DNA of 64,000 nt from Oceanospirillaceae bacterium (lineage in GTDB: Bacteria > Pseudomonadota > Gammaproteobacteria > Pseudomonadales > Balneatricaceae). Location: the NCBI GenBank assembly GCA_013215375.1, contig JABSRB010000029.1, positions 1-64,000 of the forward strand. Direction: 5' to 3'. This document shows positions 26,794 through 36,912 of the stretch, piece by piece. The notes beneath the pieces are model-generated. The model was not told where the DNA came from. It saw only the letters and a program-made list of their open reading frames with translations, and did not search any database. Each line of letters starts with the position of its first letter. Within the stretch, counting starts at the first letter, position 1. Position numbers and translations under genes: made by a program.

Positions 26794-27567
26794 ATGTTTA
26801 ATGTTTCAGCCCTACCTGCATTCTCTGACAACTACATATGGATGTTAGAGGGCGATAACTCTCAAGTAGTGGTCGTTGACCCAGGCGATGCGCAAGTGGT
26901 TATCGACGCTTTGGAGAGAAACAACAAAGCGTTAGTGGCTATATTTGTCACTCACCATCACAGCGATCACACTGGCGGCGTTGCACAGCTCACAGAGAAG
27001 TATGGCGTACAGGTTTACGGCCCTAGTGATAGCTCTTTTAAAGGCATTACCATCGGCCTTAAAGATGGCGATACTATTGAAGAACTCAACAGCACCTTTT
27101 GCATAAAAGCGGTACCTGGACACACCTTAGACCATATTTGTTACTTCTATAACGATCAGATACAGCCTAAAATCTTTTGTGGAGACAGTCTGTTTTTAGC
27201 GGGCTGTGGGCGTGTATTTGAAGGTAGCATGCGTCAAATGTTAGATGCGATGAGCTACTTTAAGCAACTGCCTGTGAGTACTCAACTTTATTGTACACAT
27301 GAATACTCGCTGGCAAACCTAGCATTTGCACAAGCTGTCGAGCCGGAAAACAAACAGATCGAACAAAAAATTGAGCAATGTAAAAAATTAAGAGCAGCAG
27401 GTTTACCTACTTTACCCAGCTTAATCGAAAGCGAGCTACAGATTAATCCTTTCCTGCGCACCAATCATAAAGTCGTTAAACAAAGCGCGCTCGATTTTGC
27501 ACAGCAGCCTCTTACTTGCGAATTAGAAATCTTTAGCGCAATCAGAACATGGAAAAATAATTTTTAG
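26794..27567 (+). CDS. gloB: Hydroxyacylglutathione hydrolase (glyoxalase II)
   Basis: A 257-residue metallo-beta-lactamase-fold enzyme. It has LPAFSDNYIWML, the metal motif FVTHHHSDHTGG, PGHTLDHICYF, FCGDSLFLAGCGRVFEG and CTHEYSLANLAFA, all in family order, and the C-terminal LRTNHKV glutathione-binding region. It hydrolyses S-lactoylglutathione to lactate and glutathione, the second step of methylglyoxal removal. The ATG at 26794 is preferred to the GTG at 26785 because it matches the family start; the ribosome site is weak. gloB followed by mltD and divergent from yafS is conserved in E. coli. Confidence 0.95.
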   Translation: MFNVSALPAFSDNYIWMLEGDNSQVVVVDPGDAQVVIDALERNNKALVAIFVTHHHSDHTGGVAQLTEKYGVQVYGPSDSSFKGITIGLKDGDTIEELNSTFCIKAVPGHTLDHICYFYNDQIQPKIFCGDSLFLAGCGRVFEGSMRQMLDAMSYFKQLPVSTQLYCTHEYSLANLAFAQAVEPENKQIEQKIEQCKKLRAAGLPTLPSLIESELQINPFLRTNHKVVKQSALDFAQQPLTCELEIFSAIRTWKNNF

Positions 27568-27805
27568 TCATCCCCACTCTCAATAAGTAGCCCTGAAGCA
27601 GCCCACCCTTCATTACTTTTATTAAAAATAGCTAAATATAGGCATCGATCACATCGACGATCAATCATGTCTATTTTTTATAAAATAAATACCCAGCAAA
27701 AACAACAAGTTAAATACGTCGAACAATTGTTTAATACCCTGAGTTGACCTTATTTCCCACACTGATACAATGCGCGGCTAAATAAATTTATAGGCGTCAT
27801 GTTAA

Positions 27806-29140
27806 ATGCTAGTTAAAATCTCTGTCAGTTTACTCTTATTCGGTCTCATAACTGGCTGTCAAACCACTGCTGTTAACACTAGCTTTAACAGTAATTATAA
27901 AGATTATGACAAAAACGGCTTAGTGGTTAAGCGCAAAGTAATCAGCAAGAGAAAAGCTATTGATGGCGACGCTTGGCAGCTAACACGTAATCACTTAGCT
28001 TTCAGTGAAAGCTATAATAAGGCCAGAGTGGTTGAGCAAATAAGCACCTACAACCGCTACCCCCTGCATATGACGAAAGCCAGTAAACAGGCATCTCCTT
28101 ATTATCATTATGTATTGCAAGAAGTAATCAAACGGGGCTTTCCCAGTGAAGTTGCATTGCTACCTATCATTGAAAGTATGTATGATCCTAAAGCTTACTC
28201 AACGGGCAAAGCCTCTGGGATCTGGCAAATCATTCCCAGCACTGCCACTTACTTAGGTATTGAAATCAACGATTGGTACGATGGCCGACGTGACGTAATT
28301 ACTTCCACTAAAACGGCACTGGACTACTTGGCCAGCTTAAACAAACGCTTTAAGGGTGACTGGATGCTGACGTTTGCCGCATACAACTCAGGCGGCGGTA
28401 CCGTTTCTAAAGCGATCAGAAAAAATAAAGAACAAAACTTAGCCACTGATTACTGGTCTCTTGCTCTGCCAAGAGAGACAACAGATTATGTGCCACGTAT
28501 TTTAGCGATAGCGGCATTGGTTGATAACCCGCAACAATTCAACATAAAGCTGCCTAGCATTGCCAATGTTCCATATTTTGAAGTAGTCAAATTACCTGGC
28601 CAAATCGACTTAAATAAGGTCGCTAAAATCTCAGGCGTTAGTAAAGACATCATAGACAAGCTGAATCCTGGTTTTAACCGCAATGTCACCTCACCTAGCG
28701 GCCCTCATCGTATTTTAGTACCCGTTAATAAAGCGGCTAAGCTAGAAATAGCACTTAAAAACTTAGACAAATCAGAGCGCCTTAACTGGCAGCACTATAC
28801 AGTCGTTGCAGGTGACAGCATCGGGCTGATCGCACAACGGTTTAATATCCCTGTCACCATGTTAAAAGAAACTAATTCTATGCGTAGCTCAAGAATCAGA
28901 ATTGGCAAAACGTTGTTAATTCCCACTTTTGCAGCTACCCGTGTCGCCCAACGAGGCGCTATTTTAAGCGGTACGAAAACGAGTCAGAAACACACTTTAC
29001 ACACTATCAATAATGGAGATACGGTTTGGGAGATCGCCAAGAAACACAAGTTGAGTGTTAAAGTTATCTTAGCGTTTAATGGCCTCTCTAAAAACAGCAC
29101 TTTGCGTGTTGGCACTTCTATTAAAATCCCGCGCGGGTAG
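27806..29140 (+). CDS. mltD: Membrane-bound lytic murein transglycosylase D
   Basis: A 444-residue lipoprotein: lipobox ITGC at about residues 15-18, an SLT domain (about 100-240) with the catalytic Glu in LLPIIESMYDPKAYS, GKASGIWQIIPSTA, and FAAYNSGGGTV, then two LysM peptidoglycan-binding domains (about 327-372, HYTVVAGDSIGLIAQRF, and 396-443, LHTINNGDTVWEIAKKH). E. coli MltD has the same order. It cleaves glycan strands to give 1,6-anhydro-muropeptides at the inner face of the outer membrane. It follows gloB by 238 bases, which hold no obvious gene. Confidence 0.96.
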   Translation: MLVKISVSLLLFGLITGCQTTAVNTSFNSNYKDYDKNGLVVKRKVISKRKAIDGDAWQLTRNHLAFSESYNKARVVEQISTYNRYPLHMTKASKQASPYYHYVLQEVIKRGFPSEVALLPIIESMYDPKAYSTGKASGIWQIIPSTATYLGIEINDWYDGRRDVITSTKTALDYLASLNKRFKGDWMLTFAAYNSGGGTVSKAIRKNKEQNLATDYWSLALPRETTDYVPRILAIAALVDNPQQFNIKLPSIANVPYFEVVKLPGQIDLNKVAKISGVSKDIIDKLNPGFNRNVTSPSGPHRILVPVNKAAKLEIALKNLDKSERLNWQHYTVVAGDSIGLIAQRFNIPVTMLKETNSMRSSRIRIGKTLLIPTFAATRVAQRGAILSGTKTSQKHTLHTINNGDTVWEIAKKHKLSVKVILAFNGLSKNSTLRVGTSIKIPRG

Positions 29141-29192
29141 AGAGAGAAAGAGAGGTGTTTAGTCTCAAATTACACTAAACACCTAAACCTTT

Positions 29193-29292
29193 TCACCACC
29201 GAGTTCACTGTGGCGCTGCGCTACACTGAGAAAAGAACAAACACAATGCTCTAGTCTTTTCTCAGTGTCTTTCGTGATAAAACGGCTCTGTG
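29193..29292. repeat. Dispersed CTCTGTG palindromic element, copy C
   Basis: The left arm has CACCACCGAGTTCACTGTGG and CGCTGCGCTACACTGAGAAA (about 29193-29234); the right arm has TTTTCTCAGTGTCTTTCGTG and GGCTCTGTG (about 29257-29292). It lies after mltD in the 375-base spacer before sbmA. Unlike copies A, B and D it has no clear heptamer array beside it. The remainder of this spacer (29293-29515) shows no gene. Confidence 0.65.
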
Positions 29293-29515
29293 TTTTAGTC
29301 TTTCGTAAAATGCTCATCTGCTGATACTTCCCTCACTGTTGCCTCAAACTAAAACCTCCTCCTCTACTTGTACCAGCTCGATCCTGTGTGATGGAGAACA
29401 CATCCAACCACAGGCGCTAACGACCTAAAAACTTAAGCCATCGACCAACAGCCACCTTAGAAAATCAGATTTCAACAAAGGTAGCTTCTCCTTTCAGCCA
29501 GTAATAGCCTATTTT

Positions 29516-30796
29516 TTATACAATTTCTCGCTGATGATCTGCTTGGTCAATTTTGGGTAATGGCTTGTGCTCGATGGCCGCTTCAAAAGAAGTTAAACGT
29601 TTATACACTGAGAGCAAATCCACGATGGTTGTCCACGCATTCACTAGGTATTGAAAAGAGTTGCTCACCTGATTAAAAGCACTGAGTATTTGCTGTAGAA
29701 TGCCAAACGTTATCGCTCCCACTGCTATGGTTGGGATCAACAAGATGTAGACGAATATATTATCAGCTTGGATATACAAACCACGGGCTACATTGAAATA
29801 CATATAGTGAAAGTACAACCTAAAATAATTTTTTCGCACATTCACGAACAACTCTTGTAATGTCTCTGGCTGCGCTCTTTGTGCATCATCCTCTCCATAC
29901 ACTAATTCTTTACGATAAGCGGCTTCCACCCGCTGGTTTTTAAACTCCAAGCCAGGTAATTTGATACCTACGATCGCTAACAAGCCCGTGCCAAAGACAG
30001 ACCAAAACAAGGCAGCAAAGAAAAGTGGATAAGCGACTACACCGATAAATGGCAGCTGCGACACATACTCCGACAACCCCCAAAGAACTGGTAGAAAAGC
30101 AAACAGTGTCATTACCGAATGAATCAGCGCGACACCTAAACTCTCCATAATAGCGGCAAATCTCATGGTATCTTCTTGTACACGCTGAGACGCCCCTTCA
30201 ATGCCACGTACATCGGCCCATTGCGCGGTGTAATAATCATTCATCGCAGTGCGCCATCTAAAGATATAGTGACTGACCAGAAACCGAGTAGCGACGTAAA
30301 TCAATATGAACAGGAATGCTATTTCACAAAAAGTAAAAATCAGGGACATTAACTCACTGGTGATTTCCGCTACTTTTTCGGCGCTAGTGGCTTTTTCCAC
30401 AGCATCATCACCGGTAGGTTTTAATGCCGATTGAATCAGATCATAAAAAGGGCGATACCAATTATTAATCGCCACTGACACTTGCACAGAAATATAAGTC
30501 GAGAAGATAATAGTAGAGGAGCCGATGATCGACCACCATTGCCACTTGTGATTGGATAATTTAAACCAGACACCTGCAAATAACAAAGTGCACAGTAAGT
30601 AGTAGCCGTAAAAAAGTAAAAATGAATCTGTAAAAAAATGGCCTAAACCTATCTCCGGCTTTTCTTGTTCAATATCTAGCCCCACCAGTTGAGCTAACTC
30701 TTGTTTGTAGCCGTACCACAAACCGCACACTATGATAAAAAAACCTAGTAGGGACAGGAAAAACAGTTTTGGATTTGGAAAAAAGGATTTAAACAT
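29516..30796 (-). CDS. sbmA: SbmA/BacA family peptide transporter
   Basis: A 426-residue inner-membrane protein (E. coli SbmA 406) with about seven or eight hydrophobic segments and no nucleotide-binding domain. Family landmarks include NNWYRPFYDLIQSAL, FRWRTAMNDYYTAQW, EGASQRVQEDTMRFA, NQRVEAAYRKELVYGEDDA, and YFHYMYFNVARGLYIQ. SbmA is a proton-driven importer of antimicrobial peptides (microcins B17 and J25, Bac7, bleomycin) and is needed for chronic infection in Rhizobium as BacA. Here it is divergent from yejABEF, a second peptide importer, across 327 bases that contain both promoters. Confidence 0.93.
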   Translation of the reverse strand: MFKSFFPNPKLFFLSLLGFFIIVCGLWYGYKQELAQLVGLDIEQEKPEIGLGHFFTDSFLLFYGYYLLCTLLFAGVWFKLSNHKWQWWSIIGSSTIIFSTYISVQVSVAINNWYRPFYDLIQSALKPTGDDAVEKATSAEKVAEITSELMSLIFTFCEIAFLFILIYVATRFLVSHYIFRWRTAMNDYYTAQWADVRGIEGASQRVQEDTMRFAAIMESLGVALIHSVMTLFAFLPVLWGLSEYVSQLPFIGVVAYPLFFAALFWSVFGTGLLAIVGIKLPGLEFKNQRVEAAYRKELVYGEDDAQRAQPETLQELFVNVRKNYFRLYFHYMYFNVARGLYIQADNIFVYILLIPTIAVGAITFGILQQILSAFNQVSNSFQYLVNAWTTIVDLLSVYKRLTSFEAAIEHKPLPKIDQADHQREIV

Positions 30797-31065
30797 AAGC
30801 TAATTTCTCGTCAATTTATCTGATGAACAAAACAGACATCAGTGTCCATATTAAATTCCATCAGTATTACTCATCAAACTATAGCAACTGCGCGTTAAAC
30901 GAGAAATATTTATTAAGATAACTACCTATAAATACTGATATTTTGTCTTTATTCGCTATTATTATAGACAGGCGATCAACAAAGTGGATCTTTGAGGAGT
31001 TAAGCAAGCTTAATCAGCTAACTTAAATAGCAAATATATCGTCTGATACCAACCGCATAACTTTT

Positions 31066-31094
31066 TTTACAAATTACAATCAACAAGTTATATT
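31066..31094 (+). promoter_or_regulatory. Candidate sigma-70 promoter for yejABEF
   Basis: TTTACA (31066-31071) and TATATT (31089-31094) with a 17-base spacer, 30 bases before the yejA ATG. Both boxes match consensus at five of six positions. Confidence 0.55.
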
Positions 31095-31123
31095 GTGTAC
31101 TGGATTAAACACAGGGATTGCTA

Positions 31124-32932
31124 ATGCCAACTAAATTATTTTTATGCGCCATCATGTTATTCAGTCAACTCAGCTTTGCACAAGACATTATCACCTCCCA
31201 TGCCATCGCCCTGCGTGGCGAGCCAAACTACCCGGCTGATTTTAAACACTGGGACTATGTCAACCCAAACGCGATCAAGGCCGGTCATTTAACTTCAGCC
31301 ACCACTATAAGCTTTGATAACTTTAATCGGCATGCGCAAAGAGGCTTATCCGCACCTAATATTGAAGCGACTTACGACACCATCATGGTCGAGAATTTGG
31401 ATGAGGATAATGTTTTATACTGCCTCATCTGTGAAAGCATCAGCTACAGCGATGATTTTTCTTGGGTTGAAATCAAACTAAATCCCAAGGCGCGCTTTCA
31501 AGATGACAAATCAGTACTAGCCGCTGACATCGCCTTTACTTTTAATAAACTGATCGACCAAGGCGTACCCTTTTTTGCCAAAAAATTTAAAGAGGTTAGT
31601 GTTCAAGTCAACAGTCCCTCCCAAGTGAAATTCAGCTTTGCCAAACCCGATAAAAAATTATTGATGGACTTACTCTCCCTTACGGTGTTTCCCGAGCATT
31701 TTTGGAGCAAACACGATTTAGCAGAGCCTCTTAATACTCCCCCATTAGGCAGCGGCGCTTACACTGTCAAAGATTTCAAAATGGGCCAACACGTCGTTTA
31801 TCAACGCGATAAAAATTATTGGGCCAAAGCGCATCCAACCAAAGTGGGGTTAGACAATTTTGATTTCAAGCGCTTTGATATATACAAAGACAGCACGGTG
31901 ATGATCGAAGCCTTTAAAAAGGGCGAGTTTGATATCAATATTGAATATGTATCAAAGCTTTGGAAAACCGCCTATACCGGCAAAAACATTGAGAAGAAAT
32001 ACATAAACCTAGAAGAAATACCTAATCAAAACCCGCAGCCTATGCAGGCGTTTATTTTTAACACCACTAGACCTCAACTGAGCGATAGAAATGTTAGACA
32101 GGCACTGGGGCTGCTATTTGATTTTGAATGGACCAATAAAACCCTCTTTTACGGTGTCTATCAACGTAACTATTCATACTTTCAAAATTCGGACTACATG
32201 GCTCGGGGAATCCCCAAAGGGCGCGAATTAGAAATATTAACCCCCTACAAAGCTCAATTGCCCCCAGAGCTTTTTAACACGGAATACAATCCGCCTAAAA
32301 CAGATGGCTCTGGACGCATTCGCAGGCAAATGCGCCAGGCAATCAAGTTATTTAAAAGCGCTGGATGGAACTTAAACAAAGGAAAAATGCTCAACGCACA
32401 AGGAGAGCCTTTCAAGTTTGAGCTGATGATGTGGCAATCATCTATGGAGCGCATCGCCATACCTTTTAAAGCAAACCTCGCTAAAATTGGCGTGGAGCTT
32501 GAGTTACGCACCGTCGATATAGCCCAAGCTACTAACCGATTGCGCGATCGCAAGTACGACATGATAGTGCATAGTTTGGGTGGCGGAGTACATCCGAGAA
32601 CTGATTTAAGACTCTCTTTCCAAAGTAAGTTCCTCGACAGCACCTACAACAACACCGGCTACAGTAGCGAGCTAACGGATCACTTGATCGATAAAATTAT
32701 TGAGCATCAACAGAATTTGGATGAACTTAAAGCTTATGGCATGGCGCTGGACAGAGTATTACTGTGGCAGTATTTAGTCATCCCCCAATATCACTCAAAC
32801 AGTTATCGGGTGGCCTCTTGGAATAAGTTTTCTCGCCCTGCGATTAAACCTCGCTATGCATCTGGCTTAACGACTTGGTGGTTCGATGCCAAAAAAGCGG
32901 CGGCGCTACCTAAGCGAAACGCCCTTGATTAA
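31124..32932 (+). CDS. yejA: Periplasmic peptide-binding protein YejA
   Basis: A 602-residue SBP_bac_5 family protein with a signal peptide (about 1-19, cut near SFAQD). Landmarks are HAIALRGEPNYPADFKHWDYVNP, the YDTIMVENLDEDN region, LPPLGSGAYTVKDFKMGQHV-type lobe motif, VRQALGLLFDFEWTNKTLF, and the C-terminal WHSNSYRVASW-like end. E. coli YejA is 604 residues. It delivers oligopeptides, including microcin C-type compounds, to YejBEF. The ATG at 31124 lies seven bases after AGGG; the TTG at 31118 is closer than a working spacer allows. Confidence 0.94.
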   Translation: MPTKLFLCAIMLFSQLSFAQDIITSHAIALRGEPNYPADFKHWDYVNPNAIKAGHLTSATTISFDNFNRHAQRGLSAPNIEATYDTIMVENLDEDNVLYCLICESISYSDDFSWVEIKLNPKARFQDDKSVLAADIAFTFNKLIDQGVPFFAKKFKEVSVQVNSPSQVKFSFAKPDKKLLMDLLSLTVFPEHFWSKHDLAEPLNTPPLGSGAYTVKDFKMGQHVVYQRDKNYWAKAHPTKVGLDNFDFKRFDIYKDSTVMIEAFKKGEFDINIEYVSKLWKTAYTGKNIEKKYINLEEIPNQNPQPMQAFIFNTTRPQLSDRNVRQALGLLFDFEWTNKTLFYGVYQRNYSYFQNSDYMARGIPKGRELEILTPYKAQLPPELFNTEYNPPKTDGSGRIRRQMRQAIKLFKSAGWNLNKGKMLNAQGEPFKFELMMWQSSMERIAIPFKANLAKIGVELELRTVDIAQATNRLRDRKYDMIVHSLGGGVHPRTDLRLSFQSKFLDSTYNNTGYSSELTDHLIDKIIEHQQNLDELKAYGMALDRVLLWQYLVIPQYHSNSYRVASWNKFSRPAIKPRYASGLTTWWFDAKKAAALPKRNALD

Positions 32933-32959
32933 GCACAGAGCTAATAGGCTAATGACTCA

Positions 32960-34042
32960 ATGAGCGCATATATAGTTCGAAGACTGTTACTGGTTATCCC
33001 GACGTTACTGGCGATCATCACCATCAACTTCTTTTTGATTCAGGCGGCGCCTGGCGGCCCTGTCGATCAGATGATCGCCTCGCAAATTGGCCTAAATGCC
33101 TCCATGTTAGATCGAGTAACCGGTAACAATGCTAATGAGACACAGCAAGACAACAACAAAGACAGTAATTATCGAGCCTCAGTGGGGCTAACCGATGAAG
33201 ACATTGAAGCGATAAAAAAGCAATTTGGCTTTGATAGACCATTGCACGAACGTTATCTCAGTATGTTGAAGGATTATTTGTTTTTTGATTTTGGCGACAG
33301 CTTATTTCGTGGCCGCAGTGTTAGCGAACTCATCGTAGAACGGTTGCCAGTGTCTATTTCTCTGGGCCTTTGGACCACCTTGCTGGTTTATTTAATCTCA
33401 ATTCCGCTGGGTATTCGCAAGGCTATCAAACACAGTAGCCGCTTTGATATCTGGACCACCTCTATTGTCTTAGCCGCCAATGCTATCCCCTCCTTTTTGT
33501 TTGCAGTACTGCTGATCATCCTCTTCGCTGGGGGTAATTATTGGGACATATTCCCGTTGCGCGGGTTAGTCTCTAACAATTTTGAGCAATTATCCAATAC
33601 CGAAAAAGTGTTAGATTACTTTCATCATATGTTCCTGCCGGTAGTTGCCATGACCATAGGCGGCTTCGCCAGCCTCACTATGCTGACCAAAAATAGTTTC
33701 TTAGATGAAATTCACAAACAGTATGTGATTACTGCTAAAGCTAAGGGACTCACGCAAAACCGCGTGCTCTATGGCCATGTATTTCGCAACGCCATGCTCA
33801 TCATTATCGCTGGGTTCCCCGCGGCGTTCATCGGTATATTTTTTACTGGCTCGCTACTGATCGAAGTGATTTTCTCTCTGGATGGTCTAGGTCTGCTTGG
33901 CTATGAAGCGACACTGGGCCGTGACTATCCGGTCATTTTTGCCACTTTGTATATCTTTGGCCTCATGGGATTATTAATGAGTATTCTCTCGGATGTGATG
34001 TACAGCATCGTCGATCCACGTATTAATTTTGAGGCTAGCTGA
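32960..34042 (+). CDS. yejB: Peptide ABC transporter permease YejB
   Basis: A 360-residue DppB-type permease (E. coli YejB 364). It begins [22 protein letters not shown], has the long YejB-specific periplasmic insert (about 35-85), and five or six transmembrane segments. The EAA loop lies near residue 255 ([21 protein letters not shown]). It pairs with YejE to form the inner-membrane channel. The stop codon TGA (34040-34042) overlaps the yejE ATG by one base, so the two are translationally coupled. Confidence 0.95.
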   Translation: MSAYIVRRLLLVIPTLLAIITINFFLIQAAPGGPVDQMIASQIGLNASMLDRVTGNNANETQQDNNKDSNYRASVGLTDEDIEAIKKQFGFDRPLHERYLSMLKDYLFFDFGDSLFRGRSVSELIVERLPVSISLGLWTTLLVYLISIPLGIRKAIKHSSRFDIWTTSIVLAANAIPSFLFAVLLIILFAGGNYWDIFPLRGLVSNNFEQLSNTEKVLDYFHHMFLPVVAMTIGGFASLTMLTKNSFLDEIHKQYVITAKAKGLTQNRVLYGHVFRNAMLIIIAGFPAAFIGIFFTGSLLIEVIFSLDGLGLLGYEATLGRDYPVIFATLYIFGLMGLLMSILSDVMYSIVDPRINFEAS

Positions 34043-35073
34043 TGAGTAGTGCAGGCTTCACCCTCAATCAAAAACGCTGGTTAAAGTTTAAGGCCAATAA
34101 ACGTGGGTTTTACAGTTTCTGGTTTTTTTCCTTCTTTTTTATCCTGTCGCTATTTTCAGAATTCATTGCCAACGACAAGCCCCTTATCATTCACTACCAA
34201 GATAAGTTGCATTTCCCAATTTTCACTCAGTACAGCGAGTTGGATTTTGGTGGCGATTTAGCCATTGCAGCCGATTATTCTGACCCCTACATTCAGGAAT
34301 TAATTACTGACCAGCAAGGTTGGATGTTCTGGCCGCTAATCCGCTACAGCTTTGACACCATTATTTACGACTTACCCTCACCGGCTCCCAGCCCTCCCAG
34401 CAGCGATAACTGGCTAGGCACAGACGACAAGGCCCGCGATGTATTGGCAGGCATTATGTACGGTTTTAGAGTGTCGGTATTGTTTGGCTTTGCAGTGACT
34501 ATTGTCTCTGCCATTATCGGGGTGGCAGCGGGAGCGGTACAGGGATTTTACGGCGGTAAAGTCGACTTGGTCTTCCAGCGCATCATCGAGATTTGGAGCA
34601 GTATGCCCTCGCTATTCATCCTCATCATCATGCTCAGCGTCATCACCCCCAGTATCGGCTGGCTGCTGCTATTTGTGTTAATGTTTTCCTGGATGGGGTT
34701 TGTCGGCGTGGTCCGCGCCGAGTTTTTGCGCGGGCGCAACTTAGAATACGTACAAGCGGCCCGTGCACTGGGCATGAGTGATGCACGTTTAATGTTCAAG
34801 CACATCTTACCTAACGCTATGGTGGCAACTTTAACTTTTATGCCCTTCACCTTATCCGGCTCTGTGACTATTTTAACCTCCTTAGATTTCTTGGGTTTTG
34901 GATTACCACCAGGTTCTGCATCCCTCGGTGATTTACTCGCGCAAGGCAAAGCTAATTTACACGCTCCCTGGCTTGGCCTCTCTTCCTTTTTAGTGCTTGG
35001 GGTGATGTTGTCACTGCTGGTATTTATAGGTGAAGCAGTACGTGATGCCTTCGATCCAAGGAGTAATTATTAA
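34042..35073 (+). CDS. yejE: Peptide ABC transporter permease YejE
   Basis: A 343-residue DppC-type permease (E. coli YejE 341). It begins with a basic cytoplasmic segment and one helix (LNQKRWLKFKANKRGFYSFW), then a large periplasmic loop with LGTDDKARDVLAGIMYGF, and the five-helix core. The EAA loop near residue 235 reads VQAARALGMSDARLMFKHILPNA. Its TAA overlaps the yejF ATG by one base, continuing the tight operon. Confidence 0.95.
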   Translation: MSSAGFTLNQKRWLKFKANKRGFYSFWFFSFFFILSLFSEFIANDKPLIIHYQDKLHFPIFTQYSELDFGGDLAIAADYSDPYIQELITDQQGWMFWPLIRYSFDTIIYDLPSPAPSPPSSDNWLGTDDKARDVLAGIMYGFRVSVLFGFAVTIVSAIIGVAAGAVQGFYGGKVDLVFQRIIEIWSSMPSLFILIIMLSVITPSIGWLLLFVLMFSWMGFVGVVRAEFLRGRNLEYVQAARALGMSDARLMFKHILPNAMVATLTFMPFTLSGSVTILTSLDFLGFGLPPGSASLGDLLAQGKANLHAPWLGLSSFLVLGVMLSLLVFIGEAVRDAFDPRSNY

Positions 35074-36656
35074 TGCCCATACTTGAGATAGAAGCCTTAA
35101 ATTTAGGTTTCCAATCCCAGAGCGGCCTCACCCAAGTGGTATTTGATTTTAGCTTGAGTATTAATCGCGGTGAAATTCATGCGTTAGTCGGAGAGAGCGG
35201 ATCGGGAAAATCCGTCACGGCAATGAGCATCGTGCAGTTATTGGACAGCCCCCCGCTTAAAATAATTAGCGGCAAAATAAACTGGCAGGGACAAGATCTG
35301 TGCCGGGCCAGCGAAAAAGACTTGCGCGCTATTCGCGGCGATCGTATCAGCGTCATTTTTCAAGAGCCAATGACCTCGCTAAATCCACTGCAAAGTATCG
35401 AAAAACAAATTAGCGAAATGATATTACTGCACCAACTGTGCAGCAAGAAACAGGCGGCAGAGTTAGCTTTACACTGGTTGGAGAAAGTGGGCATCCGTCA
35501 GGCTGAAAAAAGACTCAAAGCTTTACCTCATCAACTTTCAGGTGGCGAGCGACAGCGCGTGATGATTGCTATGGCACTGGTCAACAAACCCGATTTGTTA
35601 ATTGCCGATGAGCCAACCACCGCTTTAGATGTCACAGTACAAGCGCAAATTTTGCAGCTCATCAAAGACCTGCAACAAGAAATGGGCATGGCGGTATTGT
35701 TTATCACCCACGATCTCGCGGTGGTTAAACAAATTGCCGATAAAGTATCGGTCATGCAAAGCGGAAAAATAGTAGAGAGCAATGCCAAAACACAAATATT
35801 TGCCAACCCTAGCCACTCCTATACCCAACGTCTACTGGCAGCAGAGCCCAGTGGAGCACCGCACCCCGTTAGCAGCGATGAACTCACTTTAAAGGTCGAT
35901 CAACTAAAGATATGGTTCCCGATTAAACAGGGCATCTTTCGAAAAACCGTGGATCATTTTAAAGCGGTAGATGGCATCAGCTTCACCCTGAGAAAAGGGG
36001 AAACTTTAGGCATCGTTGGCGAGAGCGGCTCCGGCAAATCAACCTTGGCTAAAGCAGTGCTGCAACTGATTAAAAGCACTGGAGACATCGTCTTCTTGGG
36101 ACAAACCATCCAAGGACTCAATCACGCCACAATGCGTGCCCATCGCCGCTCCATGCAAGTGGTTTTTCAAGACCCATACGGTAGTTTGAGCCCGCGCATG
36201 TCCGTGGGGGAGATCATTGGCGAGGGACTCGACATCCATCAGTGGGGAGACACACAGAGCCGCGAGCAACGCATTGTTGAAGTAATGGCTGAAGTTGAAT
36301 TAGATCCCTCTTGGCGCGAACGTTATCCCAATGAATTTTCTGGTGGTCAGCGCCAGCGTATCGCCATCGCTCGCGCGCTCATTTTAAGACCCAAGTTCAT
36401 TATTTTGGATGAGCCTACCTCCAGCCTTGATCGTACTATTCAAATCCAAATTATTGAATTACTCAGAGCGCTGCAGAAAAAATATCAGTTGAGCTACTTA
36501 TTTATCTCTCACGATCTTAATGTAATCAGAGCTCTGAGCCACAAAGTACTCGTCATGCAAGCGGGTAAAGTAGTGGAAGTGGGTGATTGCCAACAAATTT
36601 TCAATCAACCTAAAGAAAAATATACCAAAGCACTATTGAGCGCCGCGCTGATTTAG
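35073..36656 (+). CDS. yejF: Peptide ABC transporter ATPase YejF (two nucleotide-binding domains)
   Basis: A 527-residue fused double ATPase. Domain 1 (about 1-255) has Walker A GESGSGKSVTA, signature LSGGERQRV, Walker B LLIADEPTTALD. Domain 2 (about 270-525) has Walker A GESGSGKSTLAK, signature FSGGQRQRI, Walker B IILDEPTSSLD. Both sites look competent. It powers YejABE uptake of peptides. It is the last gene of the operon; no clear terminator hairpin is visible before the tRNA gene, about 140 bases on. Confidence 0.95.
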   Translation: MPILEIEALNLGFQSQSGLTQVVFDFSLSINRGEIHALVGESGSGKSVTAMSIVQLLDSPPLKIISGKINWQGQDLCRASEKDLRAIRGDRISVIFQEPMTSLNPLQSIEKQISEMILLHQLCSKKQAAELALHWLEKVGIRQAEKRLKALPHQLSGGERQRVMIAMALVNKPDLLIADEPTTALDVTVQAQILQLIKDLQQEMGMAVLFITHDLAVVKQIADKVSVMQSGKIVESNAKTQIFANPSHSYTQRLLAAEPSGAPHPVSSDELTLKVDQLKIWFPIKQGIFRKTVDHFKAVDGISFTLRKGETLGIVGESGSGKSTLAKAVLQLIKSTGDIVFLGQTIQGLNHATMRAHRRSMQVVFQDPYGSLSPRMSVGEIIGEGLDIHQWGDTQSREQRIVEVMAEVELDPSWRERYPNEFSGGQRQRIAIARALILRPKFIILDEPTSSLDRTIQIQIIELLRALQKKYQLSYLFISHDLNVIRALSHKVLVMQAGKVVEVGDCQQIFNQPKEKYTKALLSAALI

Positions 36657-36799
36657 TTCAAACAGAGATAAATGAAAAGTTTATTGTATTAATCTATTTT
36701 TTTACTTGCAACTAAGCTGATTCACCATTATCATTTGCGCCCTCGATTGAGTACTCGTGGTTATCAATCACCGCTACTTAGTTGATATGTATTTGAAAT

Positions 36800-36875
<76 letters not shown>

Positions 36876-36912
36876 TTTATTATCTCCTGCGCACCACTTC
36901 AGTTAAAATCAT

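Noticed and set aside
26609..26848. 79-codon frame overlapping the gloB start
   Set aside because: It runs through an inverted repeat, overlaps gloB in another frame and has no ribosome site.
27667..27747. 26-codon frame between gloB and mltD (starts MSIFYKINTQ)
   Set aside because: Too short, with no ribosome site or conserved features to support it.
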